Origin: Symsagittifera roscoffensis
Lineage: Eukaryota > Xenacoelomorpha > Acoela > Convolutidae
Direction: 5' to 3'
Assembly: GCF_963678635.1 (NCBI RefSeq)
Contig: NW_026971073.1
Location: 40,001-104,000 of the forward strand
Length of the DNA: 64,000 bases
Shown: piece by piece, positions 33,397 to 45,653 of the stretch
Position numbering within the stretch: the stretch's first letter is position 1
Layout of the letters: each line of letters opens with the position of its first letter
The notes under the pieces: generated by a model
Database searches by the model: none
Told to the model about the DNA's origin: nothing
What the model saw: the letters and a program-made list of their open reading frames with translations, nothing else
Position numbers and translations under genes: made by a program

Positions 33397-35200
33397 ATTC
33401 GTAGAATACCAAACGAAACAATTAAACAATTAAAAGTGAGAATCGAAACACTTGTTCGAAAAGCGTATACACTCAACACTCTTGACTGCAAAAACACAAA
33501 AATGACAGAAATCTTAATGATGACTCTAACACCTCAATTAAGAAAAATGGCAATTGAAAAGAGAGCATCACTTCCCTCTTCAATTCGAGAACCAGATTTA
33601 GATTTTAGAAAACTAGTTGGTAAATTAGAGCAAGGTGAAATCACTATGAAACTCGAAGAAACAGAAAATCTCAAACTACAATACCTTAAAAGAAACCAAA
33701 CAAATACTACACAAGTAAATAACATACATGATTCAGACGTAGGTTTATCCGAAAAAAATCATTGAAATTTTGAACTTATACGAGAAAAACCCAAGTTTTA
33801 AAGCAAAACCATCTTTTAACAAATGGTATAACTATTGTCGAAGTTACGAACATAGCATTGCCGAATGTCGACAAAAACAGCAAGAGAGTCAAAACAAACC
33901 ACAAAAGTACAAAGAACCAAATAAATCATGTTATCAATACATGAAAAAAGACCAAAATTTACTAAACAAAAACTTTCATAGTAATAGTAGTTCTGGAAAA
34001 ACATTTCCAAATAATTCAAACTATTCAAGAAACCAATCATCCTATAACTCTATTTATATAGATAGCCAGAACAAAGAAATACACAAAATTTTTCATAAAT
34101 TATATATAGCAGATCAAATAGTCGAAACAACTATTCACGATCAAATTCATATAGACAAAATTCGAGAACACACATCCCTCTTCATTCTGAGAGCCAGATT
34201 TAGATTTTTAGAAATCTAGTTGATAAATTAGAGCAAGGTGAAATCACTATGAAACTCGAAAAAACAGAAAATCTCAAACTACAATACGTTAAAAAAAACC
34301 AAACAAATACTACACAAATAAATAACATACATGATTCAGACGTAGGTTTATCCAAAAAAATCATTCAAATTTTGAATTTATACGAGAAAACCCAAGTTTT
34401 AAAGCAAAACCATCTTTCAACAAATGGTATAACTATTGCCGAAGTTACGAACCTAGCATTGCCGAATGTCGACAAAAACAGCAAGAGAGTCAAAACAAAC
34501 CACAAAAGTACAAAGAACCAAATAAATCATGATATCAATACATGAAAAAAGACCAAAATTTACTAAATAAAATTTTTCATAGTAATAATAGTTCTGGAAA
34601 AACATTTCCAAGTATTCAAACTATTCAAGAAACCAATCATCCTATAACTCTATTTATATAGATCGCCAGAACAAAGAAATTCACAACATTTCTCACAATA
34701 TATATATAGCAGATCAAATAGTCGAAACAACCATTCACGATCAATTTCATATAGACAAATTTCGTTAGATACCAGCTCCCATTCAAACTCTAGGAAAAGA
34801 CGATAATCAAATGATATATCCAGAAATTCATCTTACAATCGTTACAGGAATTATTCCAATAAAAGAAATAGAAGTTACTCAAATAGCCGAAATCAATACG
34901 AAAACAATAGATCGAGAGATTATTCAAACAACAGATCAAATTATCAAAGATCTAACTACAAAAACTATCAAAGTAGATCACGAGATAAGTCGCAAATTAG
35001 AGATTCAAACTATAACAATCGACAAAAAAATTATTCCCAATCACCTTATAGGAATAATAACCATTACCCCGATTCTCAAAACAAATATCGAAGTAATACA
35101 CCAAAACATCAGAGTCAAATAAATCAACTACAAGCAAATGAAGAAACAAATTCAGACCCCCTGGTATCGTTAGTGCAGAAAACACTGAATTACAATTAAA
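33397..35200 (+). pseudogene. Gag of plus-strand element, 3' part (capsid C-terminus and nucleocapsid)
   Basis: The frame entering from 33397 is in register with the 5' part ending at 3210 and runs open to 33765: LVRKAYTLNT, MTLTPQLRKMA, DFRKLVGKLEQGEITMKL, typical of a Ty3/gypsy capsid end. After a frameshift, 33770-34219 holds a degenerate zinc knuckle (CRSYEHSIAEC, first Cys lost). An imperfect 603-bp copy follows, then an Arg/Ser/Asn/Tyr-rich basic tract (about 34815-35150), suitable for RNA binding. Not functional. Confidence 0.65.
33565..34770 (+). repeat. 603-bp imperfect tandem duplication in gag
   Basis: The segment starting near CATCACTTCCCTCTTC (33566) recurs 603 bp later starting near CACATCCCTCTTC (34171). 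It covers the capsid end, zinc-knuckle region and Asn-rich tail. The second copy has more stops. 603 is divisible by three, so it may have arisen in frame. Confidence 0.75.
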
Positions 35201-35547
35201 TCAAATTAATTCTGAATCTACAGACAGCAAAAGCCATACAGACAGCACCATCTCAGTCAACATGATTGCAGTTGAAAATGACTATGAACCCGTTATCTAT
35301 GAACAACCTTTTCATTCACATTCTATGAAAGTCAATTGAAACTTCTTCAAAATTATTACAAAAGACTTACAAGTAGTAATATACCAAGAGTACAAGAAGT
35401 AAACGAAATCAGCACATTAAGCAAACCTGAAAAAGAACAAGTATCATGTTAAAGTACAAATCACATTCATCAAAACGTACAAGAAGAAACACCAAAAAAA
35501 TTGGACAATCCCCTTTCTCTAAAAAAGCCCAAAAAGTTATGAAATTC

Positions 35548-35766
35548 AACCATCGGACATCGAAATAGATTTTTAATAGACTCAGGAGCAGAATCAAATA
35601 TTATTAAAATTCCCACTTGGAACGAAATCAAAATTTTACATCCCAAGTTGATACCTTTGAAAACAACCAGTAGACTAGCAACATCACAAGGCTTATCATT
35701 AATAAACTACGGAAAAATCCAACTTTTCCTTGTTCCCACTAAAATAATGGAACAAAATAACTTTTA
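35548..35766 (+). pseudogene. Aspartic protease of plus-strand element
   Basis: A short open stretch reads RFLIDSGAESNIIKIP, with the retropepsin DSGA at 35579-35590 preceded by hydrophobic residues. It continues through a flap-like SRLATSQGLSLINYGKIQLFLVP and stops at 35766. The conserved ILGxDF end is not visible, so it is truncated. The catalytic triad itself is intact, unlike in the giant elements. Confidence 0.65.
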
Positions 35767-36420
35767 AACAAACCATTTAAGCAAACATTCCACAATACGG
35801 ATATAAGACACAACATTAGTGGAATACCATTTGTAATTTAATATATACCAACGATAACTTTTTTAAATTGCAAAAATCAAATAAAAGATAAATACACTAG
35901 AATGAAAAACACAGCTTTGACATTTTTTTGAAGAATAATCAGGAACGGAAACACCTGAAACCACTATCAGGAACTGTATATAATTTCTCAATCAAACAAG
36001 TTCACCAAAATGATAAAGAACAAATTAAACAACACCTCTTCATGTCTGACCTTGAATTTAGACCAAATCATAAATTTTTTCGAGTAACAATCTCATCCAT
36101 AAAATGAAACATTCAAGTAATGATATTACTTCTCTACATGTATACAACAATTCATCGAACCAAATAACGCTATCTTAAGGACTCCTGGGATATTGCGGAA
36201 ACAAATGCAAGAACTTCTCCCACAAAAAAAAGCATATCGAGTCAATATTATACTACAACTATTAGATACATGTCATTCAACAACTCTTGACGAAGAATAA
36301 TCAATAAATAATATAATAAGCATCGAGAAAAGAAATACAGACTGTTTCACAAAAACACCTTGTTTTAAACCAACTTTTTAAATATCACATTATACAGTAG
36401 AACAACAGAAACTTCTGATA
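35767..36420 (+). other. Degenerate protease-to-RT spacer
   Basis: AT-rich sequence with only very short open stretches in all frames. By position it should encode the end of protease and the pre-RT region. I recognise no motif. Confidence 0.4.
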
Positions 36421-37130
36421 ATGTTTAACTTTCAACACTCTCAGATAACACAAAACGAATTTGAAAAATTGGCCGATTTACTATTAAAATACCCAACAAT
36501 TTATGCCACATCTAAATTTGAGGTTCGTAAAAAAAATTCACCACTACATCTACCTTTGAAACCTGACGCAGTTTTCAAAAAACAGATAGCAAGCAAAGTA
36601 TCAATTCGCCTACACGATAAAGTCAATAGATTACTTGACATTTTAGAACAATATGAGATCATATCTCCAGTAAATAAAGAAAAACATCAAAAGGGAAAAC
36701 CTTTATCAACCCAGTTATCATCCTCGCAAAAGGAGAATCCTTAAAAATAGTTCTAGAAGTTGGATATCTAAATTCACTCATTGATGAATCTAAATGTAAT
36801 TGGCCTTTTGAACCCATTCAAGTAATTCTAACAAAAAAAAGGTAGATATTTCACAACCGCAAATATGAATAGTGCATATAATCAAATGCCATTAGAAGAA
36901 CAATCACTGCGATTGACACAATTCGTTATAAGACTTAGACCGCTTATACTCAAGAAAAATGCAATCACATACTTAGACGATGTTTTCATGCAATCACAAA
37001 CCAAAGATGAAATGTTTATAGTTTTAAAACAGTACCATCAGTTTTTAAAAAACGAAAACATGAAAGCGGACAAATCACATTTTTCTTAACACGCGTAAAA
37101 TTTCTTGGACATATTATTGAGAAAAACACT
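36421..37130 (+). pseudogene. Reverse transcriptase of plus-strand element, internally deleted
   Basis: 36421-36744 carries the pre-RT and finger start (FEKLADLLLKYPTIYATSKFEV, HLPLKPDAVF). After a frameshift, 36865-37089 has MNSAYNQMPLEEQS and LTQFV, then jumps directly to NAITYLDDVFMQS, with the catalytic YLDD at 36970-36981. The palm segment with the LPFGL-type motif between these is missing, so about 40-50 codons have been deleted. Could not make active RT. Confidence 0.75.
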
Positions 37131-37239
37131 ATAACCCTATTGAAGTCATGAATTTTTTGGAATGTTAAATTTCTTATGTAAATATGTATATAAAAAGCAG
37201 TTATACTTAAAGTCATTCTATAATATTCTTTGACAACAA

Positions 37240-37760
37240 AACTTCTTTGATTGTTCAACAAAACACCAAACACGATTTGAAAAAATCAAAAAACTTCTCA
37301 AAGAACAAATATCGAATTCAATTCCAGACCCCGATCAACCATTTTATGCAATTTGCGATGCTTTAAATTTTGGCATCGGCGCAGCATTGTTGCAATCTCA
37401 CAATGGAACGAATAAAATGAAACTCATATCAGCATTTTCTCGCTTATTTACACAAGCTGAACTATGACTCTCTACCCTTATGAGATAATGCACGGCTTAA
37501 TACATACCCTGTGAGAATAAGAATTTTTGATACTTGGATCAAATCATCCAACAGTTTTATTTACAGATCACAAACCTATAATATTTCTTTTTACACAAAA
37601 ATGAAATTCAAATCATAGAGTTTATAAATTTAAATTAATTCTAATAAAATTTCCAAATTTAAATTTAGTCTGGACAGCAGGAAAAACCCTTGCATTACCA
37701 GATACTCTAAGTAGAAACACACCACTTGAATTAATAACACGAAAAACAACAGTTGAAATA
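37240..37760 (+). pseudogene. RNase H of plus-strand element
   Basis: 37320-37470 reads PDQPFYAICDALNFGIGAALLQS, an RNase H start with Asp in CDA. Near 37680-37730 there is ALPDTLSRN, the typical end of Ty3/gypsy RNase H. Stops and shifts lie between. Confidence 0.6.
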
Positions 37761-38189
37761 CCACAAAACATTAAATTCTACCTAGCAAAAAATGAAACCT
37801 CACCACGATTCGAATGTAATTATGCAATAAAAACTGACATAGATCAATCACAAATAAACAATCTACAACATTTCCTACTCTTTTTAGATTGCCAAAATAC
37901 CTCTATGAAGTTGATTTACTAGGTACATCCACATTTAAGCCAATTCCATATTCACACTGGATCAAAATTAATACTCAACAAAAACGAATCAATCAACAAC
38001 CACATTGAAAGGACCCATTTCCTTTGATAGAAAAAAAACCTAACTGATAAAATAAATTTATCAGAAAAATCAACAAATGATTCAAAACATACAATAAACC
38101 AAGTTTTTAATCTCCATGACCCACTTGTTACAATACCTCTTTTAAAAACAGAAAAAGAAAACTTTTTTCTACCTCTAACAGAAACAATT
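37761..38189 (+). other. Degenerate RNase H-integrase linker
   Basis: Only short open stretches. The integrase HHCC zinc-binding domain expected here is not recognisable. Confidence 0.35.
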
Positions 38190-39650
38190 ACACTAGAATT
38201 ATTACAAAAATTGCAATTTGCAGATAAACAAGATTTTAAAGGACAAAGTCTATATTATAATCATAGAATTTCATTTGATATAAAAGGACCAATTTCACCA
38301 TCCTCCGAACGAAACTCTTGGCTAATGATCATTGTTGATACATTCACGCACTACGTAGCAATCAAGCCAGTACCCCATTATAATGCTTATTATGCATATA
38401 CAACACTTTTCGAACATTGCATAACTAAATTCGAATTAACCGAAATACTAGTCACAGAAAACGGCACTGAATTCAGTAATAACGAAATTATCACACTATG
38501 TCACTTATATAACATCAAACATAAACCACGTAGATCTCATGCAGATAAACAAGATTTTAAAGGACAAAGTCTATATTATAATCATAGAGTTTCATTTGAT
38601 ATAAAAGGATCAATTTCACCATACTCCGAAGGAAACTCTTGGCTAATGATCATTGTTGATGCATTCACGCACTACGTAGCAATCAAGCCAGTACCCCATT
38701 ATAATGCTTATTATGCATATACAACACTTTTCGAACATTGCATAACTAAATTCGAATTAACCGAAATACTAGTCACAGAAAACGGCACTGAATTCAGTAA
38801 TAACGAAATTATCACACTATGTCACTTATATAACAACAAACATAAACCACGTACATCTCATGCACCTTGGACAAACGGATTAGTCGAAGGCACGAACCGT
38901 TCATTACGAGAATATCTTCGATGTATTATTAATGGAAATGATACACGATTTACCGAATGGTCAGCAGATGTAAGGATATTCCCCTTATCTTATAATTCAC
39001 AAATTACAACAAAACTAGGAATCTCACCAAACGAAATGGTATTTATTCAAAAACCAAGCAAACCAATCATGTTCACAGCAAATGCTCACAAAAACGAACA
39101 AGGTTATTGTCAACCGAATAAAGATTTGAAATGTTACAATCTATCATCACATACACATGATGAAGATCACATTCATCATCCACAAACTTTAAACTTAGCT
39201 TCCAGCGCACATACCAAATGGATTTTACATAGAAATAAAAAACACAATGAATATTACCAAAAACTAACAAAGAAATTGTTGCAAAGACAAAATATAAATA
39301 ATCAAATTAATTCACGCTTTACACCAGCAACAGATTTAAAAATCGGAACATTTGCTTTCATTCCAAACTTCACTACACAAAAAGGAGTTTCTAAAAATTA
39401 CAACCACTCCGAAAAGGACCAATTCAAACAATTGATAAACCCACTGATGTTAACATACAAACTTACTGACCCAAATAAAAAAGAAATTGTTCAACATCGC
39501 AACAACCTCTTACCTTACTACCCAAAAGAATATGCACTTCGTGAATTGATTCAATTATATTCCTTCACAGAATTAAAAAATGTTCAAAGCAATCCAGAAA
39601 TTGATCAAAACCAAAACTTAATTATAAAAATCAAAAAACAAACCAACTAA
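38190..39650 (+). pseudogene. Integrase of plus-strand element with duplicated catalytic core
   Basis: A long open frame (from 38211, 479 codons) contains the core twice. The block starting ADKQDFKGQSLYYNHR at 38220 repeats at 38541, 321 bp later and in frame. Each copy has FDIKG (first Asp), FTHYVAIKPVPHYNAYYA, and VTENGTEFSNNE, where the usual second catalytic Asp of T-D-N-G is Glu. The Glu-containing NGLVEGTNRSLREYL occurs only after the second copy. The C-terminus has a GTFAFIPNFTTQKG strand and RNNLLPYYPKE. The frame stays open although the gene is surely inactive, which suggests the duplication is young relative to other damage. Confidence 0.85.
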
Positions 39651-40750
39651 AAAACTTAACCCCCAAACATTTTTGATACCAGAATCAGAAACCTCTCAGA
39701 AAGAAAAAATATAAAAAAAACGACGGAAAACTCTAAACATAGAGAATAATCATGACTTAGAAAACAGTCACGCAGTCTCACAATCTAAAATATTAAAGAA
39801 AAATGAATTTCAAAAACAACTTCGATTTTAATTAATATCCAAATTCTTTTTAATCATTTTGAATTTTCATATTTTCGTAAAAACATGCTGAAGACACACT
39901 AAAATCAAAATTAAAACTCAAAAAACTAGTCACAGTTGTTGAGTAATTTAATTACTCAGAAACAGAGGTTTAAATTGCTAATCCACTCATAAAATCCATA
40001 CAATGGCCCACATGGAAGATTAACATCAAACAGGAAAGTCGTTTTACTGACACCAAAACGACTTTATTATTCGATAGATATTAATCTCCAGGCATGACTT
40101 TAACTCTAACCTTAAGACTTTCAGGTCAAAAATAAACAACCTGCTAAAAATTGACATTTAAAATAAACCTATATCTTTATTACAACCCTACACTATCAAG
40201 TAATACATTAATCAACATTATTTTCCCATACAAGACCTCAAAAACCCTCCAACCAAAAATAAGAATTTAGCCTTAAGAGCAAAATACACATGATCATTTA
40301 GCCTAAAGTTCAAATAATTCCTGGATACCCCCAATTATCCAACAAATAAAAACAAAACCAAGAAGACCTCCCGAGCACCATAAAATAACCCCTCAACAAT
40401 ATTTGACAACAATCAACCCAATTGTCAAAAAATCAATAAGTAATCCGACCACACTTGAACTTAGCCCCAAACACTTAAAAAAGATTCGACCGAACGAATC
40501 ATTTCTTAAGTGCTTTTTTCCGCGACAGTCAATAATTTCAAACACATGTTCTCAAAACTTTTCATAAAACTTTTTATTCTACCCTCAAAATTTTCATAAA
40601 ATTTTTAACTGATACTTTTGAAACTTTAATAATCCTTTGAAACAATTATTGCAACTTTTTTTAATTTTCTATTCGCCATTCGAAATAAATTTCCAACTTT
40701 CCAAAATCCTTGATAACCTCCACAGGTAAGATAATTTCAAGTCTTTTTAA
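39651..40750 (+). other. AT-rich spacer after integrase
   Basis: No reading frame that I can support. It contains a 34-bp exact repeat (39991-40024) of a segment of the env-like region (42538-42571). Confidence 0.5.
39991..40024 (+). repeat. 34-bp exact repeat (copy 1)
   Basis: Identical to 42538-42571 in the env-like region, in the same direction. The flanks on both sides differ. Confidence 0.9.
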
Positions 40751-40939
40751 ATGTTTCAAACCATTTTTAATAGAACTGATATTTTTCTACTATTCGTATT
40801 TTTTCTCAGATTTTTAACATCCCTAAAAATGACAATGGGCAAATGTATAAACAAAGCAGTCATCACGTTCGCTTTAGCAACCATCTTTTTAATTCTTTTC
40901 ATTGAAAAATACTACAGTAAACAAAAAACTTCTTTCTAA
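40751..40939 (+). CDS. Small two-hydrophobic-segment ORF (62 aa) of plus-strand element
   Basis: ATG-started frame with two hydrophobic runs, IFLLFVFFLRFL and AVITFALATIFLILFIEKYY, followed by a short basic tail. It lies between integrase and the low-complexity/env region. It may be the start of a post-pol membrane protein or a chance hydrophobic frame in AT-rich DNA. An internal ATG (MTMGKC) before the second segment would give a simple signal-anchor. Confidence 0.3.
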   Translation: MFQTIFNRTDIFLLFVFFLRFLTSLKMTMGKCINKAVITFALATIFLILFIEKYYSKQKTSF

Positions 40940-42059
40940 AAAATTGAAAACAACAATTTTTCAAAATTGCTAATCAACCACCATCAACCCAGTCCCCACC
41001 AACAACCTCCCAAGAAAACCCAAGAACACCAACATCTACACAAAACTCTTAATCATCAACCCGCAATTCTTTTCAAGACAATCCCTATATATTTGAAGAA
41101 CGACACGCGCGATTATCTGAACCATTAGAACCAATTGTTCGCCACGCACCTTTGAGCGAGCCACAATTCGATAAAACATATACCATATACCCCCTGTCCA
41201 ACAAGATCTGAATAGAGTAAAACATATTAGTTAAAATCAGAATGCACTTGAAATAAATAGACAAATCATACATCCAAGACGAAATAGAAACTTTCAAACT
41301 CCCAGAGTATCAAATCACCAGTATCAAATACATCAGATCTTTCTAGTAGCACATTACAACAAACTCCCCCACTCACTTCAGAACAAGGTACTTCTAATAT
41401 TCCATCAGACTATTTAGGTTCAACTCCTGCATCAGAGCAAATCATTTGAATCCCCCAGCATCGACTGAACACCTACCATATTGGGCAACACACTCATACA
41501 CTCAAGGTGAACCAAATATAATAAACGAACCAATAGATACAACATTCTGATACAAAATTATCAACCTTGCCAGAAACACTTTCCCTTCTATCAACACCTT
41601 CAATAAGTCAAATATCACCAACACTTTTTGCCCTAAGTTTCCCTACAAATCTCGATGCAACATATCAAAAACAATCATCTAGTAACACCCCTTACGATTA
41701 GATTGGAATACATTCGTAGCGCCTCCACCATTATTTGGTCAACATCAGGAAAGTAGTAGACTCCACAACTGGACACTAAACGGACTACAATATGGACAAG
41801 ATATCCAAAAAGATATTCCGGAACATAACATCCGATTCCCTTAACAAAATAGTCTCAAACTAAAGTTCGAAACTACAGTAAGACTAAACAGCTCAATCTT
41901 TACCTACCCCATTTATAACTACTGAAAAACTATATAAATACGGTAGATAAACCAAAAAGACAATTGGATATATATTTTTTTATTACCCATATTCAGGATT
42001 ATCATACACATAAATATTATAAAAATATTCAAATTTCAACACCTCTTTTTTCTAATTTT
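40940..42059 (+). pseudogene. Post-pol low-complexity ORF remnants
   Basis: Broken frames rich in Pro, Ser, Thr and Gln (for example around 41000-41100, 41340-41450 and 41560-41700), interrupted by many stops. They look like a disordered protein region between pol and env. No family recognised. Confidence 0.35.
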
Positions 42060-44440
42060 TTTCGAACAAAGTCAAAATCCATCCCCTTGCTTTAGGACCT
42101 CAAGATTTATTAGTAACACACTACGATTGTGAAGAAACTGAACAAAAAACATACACAAATATGCTATAAATCAAGTAACACAATGTGAATCTGAAGCAAA
42201 AGCTATAGAAACCACAAACATACTAGCCACATTATACTCAAAAACCCGAACAACAACACTTACAGGTTATAAATTTACAGCGACATTTTCCGAAAAGAAA
42301 ATGTTTTGTTCAAAAGTCTCAAACGGAAACAAAAATCGACTTGATCACGAATCTTTCAATCAAAGCAACATAGAAAGACTTTTACATCTACAACCCGAAG
42401 ATTGTAAAATCGAACTACTCAGATTAAATTCAACATCAAACAAAAAAACAGCAAATTAGTGAACTTTCAAACTTTCACAGACTCTGTACACCAAGCAGAA
42501 CTTGAAAGATACCAAGAACATATTAGACTAGACGAAAAAAATCCATACAATGGCCCACATGGAAGATTAACTTATGATCTTCACGATAAACATTGGATAC
42601 CACACATTGGAATAAATAATCTTTAAAACTGCAAACAGACACAAAAAATATAGGCTACCAAGAAATAGTGTTTTTCGATTGGAAAATACAACTTGAAAAA
42701 GTACAACTCACACGAGGTTTAAATGATGACACTATTATCTATCAAGGAATCAGACTACCTTGCAAAATGTTCAATGTTATTGTGATCCTACAAGTAGGAC
42801 ACAAACCACAATTGTCTGATTTCCCGAAGACCATTGTACCACTTTTCAAGTAGCAAAAAAACACGCTAGAATGATAAAATTCCATCAAAATTTTTTTTAT
42901 TGAATCAATACCGTTCAAAGATGTAGACCCAAATCAAATAAGACAACGAAATCATAAATTTAGAAACATCCACAAGATAGAAAATAAATTAACACATTTT
43001 CAAATCTATCAGAAACAAAACTAGCATGAAAATATGAAAATCAACTCTACAAAACACAATATTCCGAAATTCTTGTCGAATACGAACAAAGTTTCGATAT
43101 GAATACTGGAAAAATAATAAAAGACCCCCACGCAACACATCATCCTCCAAATGGAGGAACCTCTTACATCTTAGCAAACTTTCTAAGAAACACAGGAAAC
43201 ACTGATGGAAAAATAAAATCACATGACACAGACCTTACACGATTACAGGAACTATCACTTATGAACAGCACATATTTTGGAGCAATTCATTATGACATAA
43301 ACTTAGATATGAAATTAGAATACACAATTAGCAGACTTTTTCAAGAAATGTCACTATCAGAACTAGAATCACTACATCATCTTTGTGAACTCGAAAGAAC
43401 ACAGATTTTACAATCGCTACAACTAGAAGTTCTAAAAATATGCTATGCAGGATCTTTTCCTTGATTATGATGAAAATATTTTATGGTTTTACACTTGCCC
43501 TAAAAAAGTATCATCTTTATATGTTTTTGAAGACAAAAGATGTTAAAAAAGAATCCCAATATTCTTTAAAAGCAAAGTAATTTTTGTTGATACACTCTCC
43601 CGAAAAACATTTTTTTCGGATACCGCAGCCCCATGTGGATAAGAAAATAGCCTCAATGTTTTAGAATTAAACCCCGACGAAGACAAATACTACCTCTTAA
43701 CACCATATCCAACATTAATGCAACCAATAAAAAAGTTTTCACCCGAAAGTATTAGAGCTATTGCCCGCAATCCGAATATCGATCTACAATCGATAGGTAT
43801 ATACTCTAAATCCGACATACAACATCATATTCGTACGTAACAATCTCAAGAACTACTTACACGAATGGACACAATACAACGACAATCGATAGATCAAAAT
43901 TTACGCAAACTTGCAGAAACCGCAGGCTTTTCAGACATTTACACGCAAGATTACAGCGGATATTTTAAAGATATTAAGGTCTACATATTTGTTTTAACCA
44001 GTGAGAAACATAGACCACATGATATCTCTTCAATAAATGTTTTTTACGATGAAAAACGGAAATCTTGCCTTTCTAGGATGGCCCTATTTCATCTTAGAGA
44101 GATTGACTATATTATACGCAATGTTCAATTTTATCGGAGTTCTTTTTTCACTATTAGAAGGAATCTATAATACATGCGCAATACATACACAAGTAAACCG
44201 ACAAGCGAGCGTAGCACGCATACTATTTGCAGGATTTTTTGAAAAACTTTAACATCAATAAACAAAATAATTTTAGACGCACAAATAAAAAGATATAATA
44301 CAAAATTATCAACAAAACCAAGCACATATATCGAATCACAAAACAATACAAACGTATCTTCCACAGCACCACAATTAACAAATTCACATCATAACCATTT
44401 TAGAAACTTAGCACTCAAAAATCCTATAAATTCAAGACCA
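42060..44440 (+). pseudogene. Envelope-like glycoprotein region, degenerate
   Basis: A series of frame pieces in order (about 42088-42460, 42668-42853, 43099-43464, 43865-44170, 44037-44252) occupies the position of env, about 2.3 kb. Several isolated Cys and N-glycosylation-type sites occur. The C-terminal piece 44037-44252 contains a long hydrophobic run (YFILERLTILYAMFNF onwards) that would be the membrane anchor. Multiple stops and frameshifts. Assignment to env is from position, size and anchor; I do not assign a specific viral envelope family. Confidence 0.5.
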
Positions 44441-45653
44441 AACTAAATGCAAAGCCCCATTCACCACATAGTAACACAACATTCCCAAAATGACAATACA
44501 TACGAACAAATCATCGAACAGCCCCATACCACCACTTTTCAAATCAAAATAATATTTTTTAGCCCACCTTGAGCCGACAAATTGGATCCCTCCACCGTTC
44601 AAATTCCCACCCAGCCAATCTCCAAAATCTAATCCCCATCTTCCCACTTTTTGCTTTCCCACCACTTGATTCACCTCACATTAACACATCATCTGGCATG
44701 GATTCTGATGCTAACTCCGATATCACAGTTTTTCATACAGTTTTGCAATTTGAACACTCCGACTTAGAAACCCCTGATGAATTTACAGATTCCGAACCTA
44801 GTCCGTCAACCTTTTCTCAAATGAGCCCCTTTACCATTTCAAAACCTCCCTTTCAACCCATCCACTGCCAAACCCAATATGCATCCTTCCGATGTTTCCA
44901 TATATGTCCCCCAGTAAATCCAACCTACTCCCCTTTTACAACTGGAGGTTCCACAAACAATTCCCCTCACATTACCCAAATTTCTTATGAACTAAACAAC
45001 CTCATAACACTGCAACAACAAAAACCAGACCCTCAAACCCTAAATATTCATTAATTATCATCAACAATAACATCATCTAACCCACCAACTTCTACACTTT
45101 CTTCATTTTATAACCCATCTCTAGCTCAATCAACCACATCAACGCAATCATCATCTAGTACTAACCGTGCCTATAGAACTTTTAAACGAAAATTTCCTAA
45201 TCATCCGTTTCCATCAAAATCCAGAACCACCCGAGAATACATTAATCACCCAACTCATACCAATACTACTAGTTTCCTCCAAGAAACCTTACCCTTCTTT
45301 CCGCAGTATACCTATAATCACTCCGACCCGAACCTGAGCCACACAATTTTGTAGATGAACATGTATTAATCCCTACACTCCATTGGACATCCTATTATAA
45401 TTTCACCAATCCCCTTGCTTTACCACTCCTTAACACAGCACAAGACATTGAAAGAAATAAAACTGAACTATTTAAACTAACTACAGCACTAACTACTGAC
45501 GAATAAGTTAAACATGAAATGAATAATTTAAAACTAACTAATTCGAAATAACACTAGCCATTCTTTATGAGAGGTTTTTTCTTTAGTCTTTAGATCACGA
45601 TCAGCTACAAACAGAAAAACCAAATAAAAATACAAAGTTTTTTTATAAACTTG
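44441..45653 (+). other. Unassigned coding-like segment left of copy B
   Basis: Contains a 161-codon frame (44569-45054), rich in Pro, Ser, Thr and Phe with no cysteines of known pattern, and further short Thr/Asn/Ser-rich stretches to about 45510. It could be a 3' ORF of the plus-strand element or gag-type sequence of yet another element. It ends abruptly at the LTR of copy B. Confidence 0.3.

Larger units (their letters stand above)
1020..45653 (+). mobile_element. AT-rich plus-strand Ty3/gypsy-like element with env-like region, degenerate
   Basis: Pieces of one retroelement occur in order on the plus strand: gag capsid (2758-3210, resuming at 33397), basic nucleocapsid, protease DSGA, RT YLDD, RNase H, integrase, a post-pol ORF and an envelope-like region to about 44440. 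It is much more AT-rich than the minus-strand elements inside and beside it. It is interrupted by giant copy A at 3211-33396. Its 3' end is not visible, because copy B begins at 45654 and the remainder may lie beyond the window. The left limit is approximate. Every coding region carries stops, frameshifts, deletions or internal duplications, so this is an old inactive copy. Confidence 0.75.

Noticed and set aside
36421-39650. BEL/Pao assignment for the plus-strand element
   Set aside because: The order protease-RT-RNase H-integrase and the YLDD context fit Ty3/gypsy equally or better; no BEL-specific motif is seen.
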